Assembly (NCBI GenBank): GCA_003550305.1
Contig: QKYT01000145.1
Span: 176,180 to 200,046 of the forward strand
Direction of reading: 5' to 3'
From: Glomus cerebriforme
Lineage: Eukaryota; Glomeromycota; Glomeromycetes; Glomerales; Glomeraceae
DNA length: 23,867 nucleotides
Part shown: positions 18,621-23,867 of the stretch, piece by piece
Position numbering within the stretch: position 1 is the stretch's first letter
Layout of the letters: each line of letters begins with the position of its first letter
Made by a program: the position numbers and the translations under genes
The notes under the pieces: model-generated
The model's database searches: none
Told to the model about the DNA's origin: nothing
Seen by the model: only the letters and a program-made list of their open reading frames with translations

Positions 18621-20309
18621 ATATAATTTTTTTTTATATATATATAAATTAATTTTATTATTACAAATTATAAGTAGTTTAATTATAAATCTGTATTAGT
18701 CATACCTAAAAAAGAAGAAAAAAGTCATTAGTTAATAAATTTGAGTGAAACTAAAAAAAACTAACTATCAAATAATTATATTTAATAATTAATAAAATAA
18801 TTTAAAATAATTTAAAATTATAAACTCATTTAATAAATTAAATAATTAGTGATCAAAAATAAATGATTTATCACAGCATGGTCTGCTTCAAATTCATATT
18901 TCATATTTTGAGACCAAACTGCAAAAAAAAAAAAAAAATAGTTAATTAATTAATAAAATAATGAAATTATTTTAGTTAAATAAATTTAATAATTGTTAAA
19001 AAAATAGAAAGAAACCTCCTGATTTACCTTTTAGTACAGCACCAATTATCAATTCCTCTGCTTCAAAATCCCATTTCAAGACCAAGCTGCAAAAAAAAAA
19101 AGAAAAATAAAAATAATTAATAAATAAAATAAATAGTTAGTTAATAAAACTTAAGACACAATCATTAGAAAAATAGAAAAAAAATACCTTTTGGTACAAA
19201 CAAATAATCGATTCTCACAGCACGGTTTACTTCAACCCATTTCAAGACTAAGTTGTAAAAAAAAATAAAAATAAAAATAATTAATTAGTTAGTTTAAAAT
19301 TTAAGAACATCAGAAAAATGGAACCTCTGATTTACCTTTCTACATAGCGTGAATAAATGATTCCCGTAGCACAGTCTGCTTTGAAATCCCATTTTGAGAC
19401 TAAGCTGCAAAAAAAAAGAAAATAAAAATTATTTAATTAATAAATAATTAATTAGTTAATTAATAGAACTTAAGAACAATCATTGGAAAAATGAAAAAAA
19501 ACCTGATTTACCTTTCGGCGCAGCACCAATAATCAATTCCCACAGTACAGTTCACTTCAAATTCATATTTTATATTTCGAGACCAAACTGCAAAATAAAA
19601 AAAATAGTTAATTAATAAAATAATTAAATATTTAGTTAAATAAATTTAATAATCATTAAAAAAAAAAGAAACCCCCAATTTACCTTTTGATGCAGCACTA
19701 ATTATTGATTCCTGTAGTATGGTTCGCTTTGAATTTGTATTTCATATTTTGGGACCAAACTGCAAAATAAAAAAAAATAGTTAATTAATTAAATTATTTT
19801 AGATAAATAAATTTAATAATCATTAGAAAAATAGAAAGAAATCCCGATTTACCTTTGGCGCACTACCAATTATCAATTTTCGCAGCATGGTCCACTTCAA
19901 ATTCCCATTTCGTATTTTGAGACCAAACTGCAAAATAAAAAAAAATAGTTAATTAATTAATAAAATAATAAAATTATTTTATTTAAATAAATTTAATAAT
20001 CGTTAGAAAAATTAAAAGAAACTCCTGATTTACCTTTTGGCGCAGCACCAATTATCAATTCCTGCAGCACAGTCCACTTTAAATTCCTATTTTAAGACCA
20101 AGCTGCAAAAAAAAATAATNTAATTAATTAAAATAAATAATTAACTAAATAAATAATTATTAATAAGTTAGTTAATAATTAATAAAATTTAAAATAATCA
20201 GAAAAATAGAAAAAAAAATACTTTTGACGTAATCAATTCCTGCAATACAGTATGCTTTGAATTCCCATTTCAAGACCAAGCTGCAAAAAAAAAATAAAAA
20301 TAATTAATT

Positions 20310-20706
20310 TTTTTTTTTTTTAAGACAAGTTAATCGCATTTATTATAATTATTGAAGTTCTAAAAGAATACATAATTATGAAAGATAAATCACGAATATA
20401 CCCTCTGAAACAAAAAAGCATAACTTGTTACGTGAAGATTCAAGAGGAAAGTCTTGTTACCAAGGACTATTCTTCAATCATAATCTAAACTTTCTGATCT
20501 TGTACCTGTGATGAATCAAAATGCCTAACTAATCTATTTATTCTATTTAAATTATTATGTAAATCCAATGATAAGTCCAAATGTTCATATAACGCACTAC
20601 TATACATGCCCTCTGTTAATTTTGCTAATTTGCCAACCTTCCTGGTAACAATATTGCCTACTCTAAATCCCTCTTTAATAAACCTCTGCACTTTATTTTT
20701 CTATCG
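20310..20706 (-). mobile_element. Poly(A)-tailed retrocopy inserted in array D
   Basis: A non-repeat segment interrupts an array unit. On the minus strand it ends ataaatgcgattaacttgtc followed by about 12-14 A (plus-strand T run up to 20321). The 17-bp AATAAAAATAATTAATT occurs on both sides (20293-20309 and 20707-20723) as a target duplication. An uninterrupted version of the same unit sits at about 21774-21840. The insert carries the 3' end of an open frame (20691-20485, VQRFIKEGFRVGNIVTRKVG to SSQVQDQKV) lacking a plausible ATG, so it looks 5'-truncated. Source gene not recognised. The flanks are low-complexity, so the exact duplication length is uncertain. Confidence 0.65.
20485..20691 (-). 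pseudogene. 5'-truncated open frame in the retrocopy
   Basis: The frame has 68 codons, beginning GTG in the minus-strand reading, with a stop three codons upstream and no ATG near the start. The composition looks like real protein (GKLAKLTEGMYSSALYEHLD, then DLHNNLNRINRLVRHFDSS), with an amphipathic helical character. Its 3' untranslated part and A-tail follow directly. It is probably the C-terminus of a cellular or element protein copied by reverse transcription. Identity unknown. Confidence 0.45.
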
Positions 20707-20886
20707 AATAAAAATAATTAATTAATTAATAAATAAAAAATAATTAATTAGTTAATAAAATTTAAGAAAAATCCCAATTTACCTTTTGGCATAACACAAA
20801 TTATTGATTCCTGCAGCACGTTTCACTTCAAATTTCTATTTTGAGACCAAGTTGCAAAAAAAAATAATTTAATTAATTAAAATAAA

Positions 20887-21614
20887 TCTATATAACTTAA
20901 AATATTCATGAAAAATCATAATGTTTAGATTAGCATTTATAAATAGTTTTTAAATTGTGCAGATCTGTGCCTGATCTATACTTAAAAGTTAAGATCTTTT
21001 GATTAGCAAATTTATCTTTATACTTAAAAGTTAAGACCTTTTGATGATTGACATTTACTAATACTAATTAATAGTAAAAATTTTTTTTGTAACAATAGAT
21101 CACCAATGGGATTTTGTGATTTTTTTTCTGACATAACTAAAAAAATTGTTGTCTAGCAGAAAAGTTTTAGATTATCTGTACATATAAATATTAATTTTGA
21201 ATTATGCAACACATGATTCATCTGCACCTCCCCGCCTGATCTATTCCATATTTCAGGTGGTATACTGCGGCGATCTGATAAGTGATGTGATTGTTAATTA
21301 ACCTATTGATTTTTTTTTTTATAATTGAAATAAAATCTATCAGTTCAGATCTTTATAGTGAAGTTTTTCAAAGTGTTTAATAACATAAAATTTATATCAT
21401 TTTAATATAGCCAATATATATATATTTATTTATTTTGCTTGGCATTAATATTAAATAAGAATTTTAAGATACCTATTGATAACATATAGGATCTAATTTT
21501 CCTGAATATAAATCAGGATGTTTTTTTTATGTCACAGCTTACATTTTTATGTACATGATTTACTATATTACTTTAAGCTCATTGATCCCAGCACAGCGCG
21601 ACGGGTTATACTAG
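20887..21614 (+). mobile_element. Non-autonomous Helitron-like element (728 bp)
   Basis: It starts TCTATATAACTT and ends gcgcgacgggttataCTAG, matching the Helitron 5'-TC and 3'-CTRR rules. It lies between A (20886) and T (21615) with no target duplication. The exact empty site (aaataaa joined to taattaac) exists in sister array units at 20131-20145 and 22158-22170. A GC-rich potential hairpin (cagcacagcgcgac) precedes the end but is imperfect. Inside is a 26-27-bp direct repeat (tatacttaaaagttaagatc at 20977 and a near copy at 21019). It encodes no Rep/helicase. Confidence 0.8.
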
Positions 21615-22345
21615 TAATTAACTAAATAAATAATTAATAAAATATTAATAAAATAAATAATTAGTTAGTTAATAATTATTAAAATTTAAAAATAATTGGA
21701 AAAATAGAAAAAAAAGCATAATTGATTCCTGCAGTATGGTCTGCTTTGAATTCTCATTTTGAGACCAAACTGCAAAAAAAAATAAAAATAATTAATTAAT
21801 TAATAAATAAAAAATAATTAATTAGTTAATAAAATTTAAGAAAAAACCCCCAATTTTACCTTTGGCACAGCACAAATAAATGATTCGTGCAATATGGTTT
21901 GCTTCGAATTTGTATTTTGTATTTCATATTTCATATTTTGTATTTCGAGACCAAACTGCAAAATAAAAAAAAGTAATTAATTAATTAATAAAATAATTAA
22001 ATATTTAAATAAAAAATAATTAATTAGTTAATAAAATTTAAGAAAAACCCTGATTTACCTTTTAACATAGCACGAATTATTGATTCATGCAGCATGTTTC
22101 ATTTCAAATTTCCATTTCGAGATTAAGCTGCAAAAAAAAATAATTTAATTAATTAAAATAAATAATTAACTAAATAAATAATTAATTAAATAATTAATAA
22201 GTTAGTTAATAATTAATAAAATTTAAAAATAATCAGAAAAATAGAAAAAAAAAATACCTTTCAGCGTAATCATTCCTGCAGCATAGTTCGCAGGAAATAA
22301 AAAAATCAATTTTTTAATTATTTAAAAAGAAATTACCAATTCGGC

Positions 22346-22572
22346 GCAGCATGGTGCAAAAATTTTGCCAGCATTAGCCTAATTTTCTTTAATTTTAATA
22401 AAATTGATCATATGATTAATACATTGTTTTAATCAATTGTATTGATCGGCAACTACCAATTTTAAGACAATACCATATTGTTTATTTATTTTTTTTTTAA
22501 AAAAAATAGTAGTAATTTTTTTTTTGCATTATATAAACAACTCTTGTTCACGAGGTAAAATTTTTTGCCTCT
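22346..22572. other. AT-rich stretch, no gene
   Basis: The right edge of array D fades out here (a last block-like word cggcgcagcatggtgcaaaa at 22342-22361). A poly-T/poly-A switch lies at 22484-22507. Nothing codes. Confidence 0.4.
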
Positions 22573-22640
22573 CTCTAAATCTAAATATAAATCTAAATCT
22601 AAATCTAAATATAAGTCTAAATATAAATATAAATATAACT
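22573..22640 (+). repeat. TCTAAA / TATAAA hexanucleotide repeat
   Basis: About ten copies of a 6-bp unit (tctaaa drifting to tataaa). The minus strand therefore shows an apparent LYLDLDLYLDL frame, which is an artefact of the repeat. Confidence 0.85.
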
Positions 22641-22973
22641 TAATAAATATGAATATATAAATAATAAATATATAAAATGGCAGGATATTTGAGTAATACA
22701 AATTACTAAAATAGGAGATTTTTTTAGAAAAAGGAAATTGTTTTGGAAGATCATATTACACACGCATAGTTAAATTTTTTTTATCATAACACTGGATCTT
22801 CCTTTATTATAGTATGTTAATTAAGGTTGTCATAATAAATGAGTAATATAATGCTGATAACTTGCCTATTCTATATTTATGTTACATTACAATTAATATA
22901 AAATTTGTTTTACAACTTGCTCATGAAATAATTCTTTATTTCTTCTCTCGCTTTTATAAACCCATAAAAAAAA
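22641..22973. other. AT-rich stretch upstream of the BTB pseudogene
   Basis: No gene. A tataaaccc word at 22956 and an A-run just before the ATG at 22974 could belong to a former promoter and leader. Confidence 0.4.
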
Positions 22974-23867
22974 ATGTTAACCATTTTTTTTACTAGATTA
23001 AGTAAAAATTATATTAAAATTTTGGATGATAATGAATATTATGATATTACAATTGAAGTTGATAATGATCCAAATATAAAAATATTCTGTGCACACGATT
23101 ATCCTGTGTTACCATTCTCTATTTTTATGATGAACTTTGGCTTCAAGTAAAAAAAGATAATAATGATGTCTTAACTCATATTAAGTTTCCAAATATTTTA
23201 CCAGAAATCTCAGATTATTTTAAAGTAAGTTACATTTATAGCTTTATTAACACCTTAAACGTTTGCATAAAATATTGCATCATATTTAAATATGAATTTT
23301 TATAATTTAGATACATTTATGGTGGTATTATTTCATTAAATGAACAAAAAACTTCAGAAATTTTAAAAGTACTGGCTGCTGCTGATCAACTTCATCTTCA
23401 AGAACTAGTTGATTATTTACAGAAATTTTTAATTGAAAATAAATCTGAATGAATAGAACAAAATTTCGAATTTACTTATCAAACAAGTTTTCAATCTAAT
23501 TCTTTATTAGAACTTCAATAATTTTGTATAGATTTCATGTCTAAATCACCAGAAAAAATATTCAAATCACTTAATTTTACTTTATTTCCTGAAAAACTTT
23601 TGATTTCCTTATTAAAAAAGATGATTTACAAATGAAAGAATCTGAAATTTGGGAACATGTATTAAAATGAGGACTTGCACAAAATCCAACTCTCATTTCT
23701 GATCCTATAACTTGGACAGATGATGATTTTAAAATGATAGAAAATATTTACAACATTGTTTACCTTTAATTAGATTTTATAGTTTATCTTCTGAAGAATT
23801 TGTACAAAAAGTTCATCCATATAAAAAACTTTTAAAGCCTCAATTTTATGAAGAATTATTAAATTCT
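22974..23867 (+). pseudogene. BTB-BACK domain protein, broken and cut by the window end
   Basis: The ATG at 22974 opens MLTIFFTRLSKNYIKILDDN and EYYDITIEVDNDPNIKIFCAH, the start of a BTB/POZ fold. A frame change near 23100-23135 leads to VLTHIKFPNILPEISDYF, an intron (gtaagt...tttag, 23225-23310, 86 nt), and YIYGGIISLNEQKTSEILKV with AAADQLHLQELVDYLQKFLI, the end of BTB. The BACK-like part follows (FNFTLFPEKLLISLL type, then EIWEHVLK-stop-GLAQNP, then PLIRFYSLSSEEFVQKVHPY). Stops at 23450 (TGA) and 23668 (TGA) stand where Trp is expected, and one at 23519 (TAA) where Lys fits. Frame changes occur near 23615 and 23750. It resembles BTB-BACK(-TLDc) proteins greatly expanded in Rhizophagus. Intact relatives may act as Cullin-3 substrate adaptors. 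The 3' end lies outside. Confidence 0.8.
23225..23310 (+). other. Intron of the BTB pseudogene
   Basis: Donor gtaagt at 23225 and acceptor tataatttag ending at 23310. It lies right before the conserved YIYGG motif, a position I recall for introns in this family. A two-base loss just before the donor leaves the junction out of frame by one. Confidence 0.7.

Larger units (their letters stand above)
18870..22345 (-). repeat. Tandem array of mini-exon-like units (array D)
   Basis: At least eleven complete units of about 150-190 bp alternate a conserved block with AT-rich taattaattaataaa-type spacers. Read on the minus strand, blocks are preceded by poly-T plus GCAG and followed by GTAAATC or GTATTTT. 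Blocks: 22059-22127, 20783-20851, 20034-20102 and 19336-19404 (69 nt each); 21860-21955 (96); 19684-19759 and 19512-19587 (76); 19853-19927 (75); 19188-19252 (65); 20221-20280 (60); 19028-19086 (59). Damaged blocks end near 18918, 21769 and start near 22258. Spacers are mostly 83-118 nt. A 69-nt block is one base, 22 codons, then two bases, so joined blocks keep frame and read LVLKWEFKAD...CAAGIDNWCCAK with Ser made across the joint. Block 19336-19404 has no stop; 20034-20102 and 20783-20851 have one each (TAG for Trp) and 22059-22127 one TGA. Some 19512-type blocks carry a 7-nt insertion. Function unknown. Confidence 0.8.

Noticed and set aside
18870..22345. CRISPR-like array (regular repeats with spacers)
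   Set aside because: The spacers are themselves related AT-rich sequence, units are diverged, and all genes around are eukaryotic with introns.
22573..22640. Telomere-like repeat
   Set aside because: The unit is TCTAAA/TATAAA, not TTAGGG, and short; simple microsatellite.
22486..22701. 71-codon minus-strand frame with LYLDLDL repeats
   Set aside because: Produced by the 6-bp TCTAAA repeat.

Overview
This is an AT-rich eukaryotic nuclear window. It looks like an arbuscular mycorrhizal fungus (Glomeromycotina, Rhizophagus-like). That call rests on the very low GC, short GT-AG introns (54-124 nt), and decayed members of families recalled as heavily expanded in that lineage: BTB-BACK, F-box/LRR, MULE and hAT transposases, and a LINE-type ORF1. 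No database was searched. No tRNA, rRNA, prokaryotic operon or CRISPR was seen, and no gene is clearly intact end to end.

Layout. 465-2466: non-LTR (LINE-like) remnant with a broken ORF1 and an A-tail. 3434-4773 (-): decayed MULE transposase. 5155-10279: nested structure in which a 4.8-kb hAT transposon (5307-10088; 15-bp perfect terminal repeats, degraded 8-bp target duplication, broken BED/hAT transposase 7032-9464) sits between two inverted arms of another element. 10283-11128: tandem repeats. 12237-13154: non-autonomous element flanked by an 11-bp direct repeat. 13306-15726 (-): broken unknown gene split by a 753-bp hAT-type MITE with a perfect 8-bp target duplication; excising it restores the reading frame. 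16060-16540 (-): F-box/LRR-type remnant. 17120-17873 (-): unknown three-exon gene with few lesions. 18870-22345: 3.5-kb tandem array, itself invaded by a poly(A)-tailed retrocopy (20310-20706) and a Helitron-like element (20887-21614). 22974-23867: BTB-BACK pseudogene running off the window.

The most unusual feature is a recurring architecture of tandem repeats shaped like mini-exons. A pyrimidine tract and AG precede a short block, which is followed by GTAAAT/GTAATT-type donors. It is clear in the large array on the minus strand (69-nt blocks, phase-symmetric, giving a 23-residue repeat), at 5727-6307 (18-36-nt blocks, minus strand) and at 12409-12625 (22-nt blocks, plus strand), and it is weaker at 10283-10945. 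Whether these are spliced, are relics of repeat-protein genes, or are intron-like satellites cannot be settled from sequence alone.

No set of genes here forms a pathway. The window reads as accessory, transposon-dominated DNA in which gene-family copies decay by nonsense changes (often where Trp is expected) and small indels.
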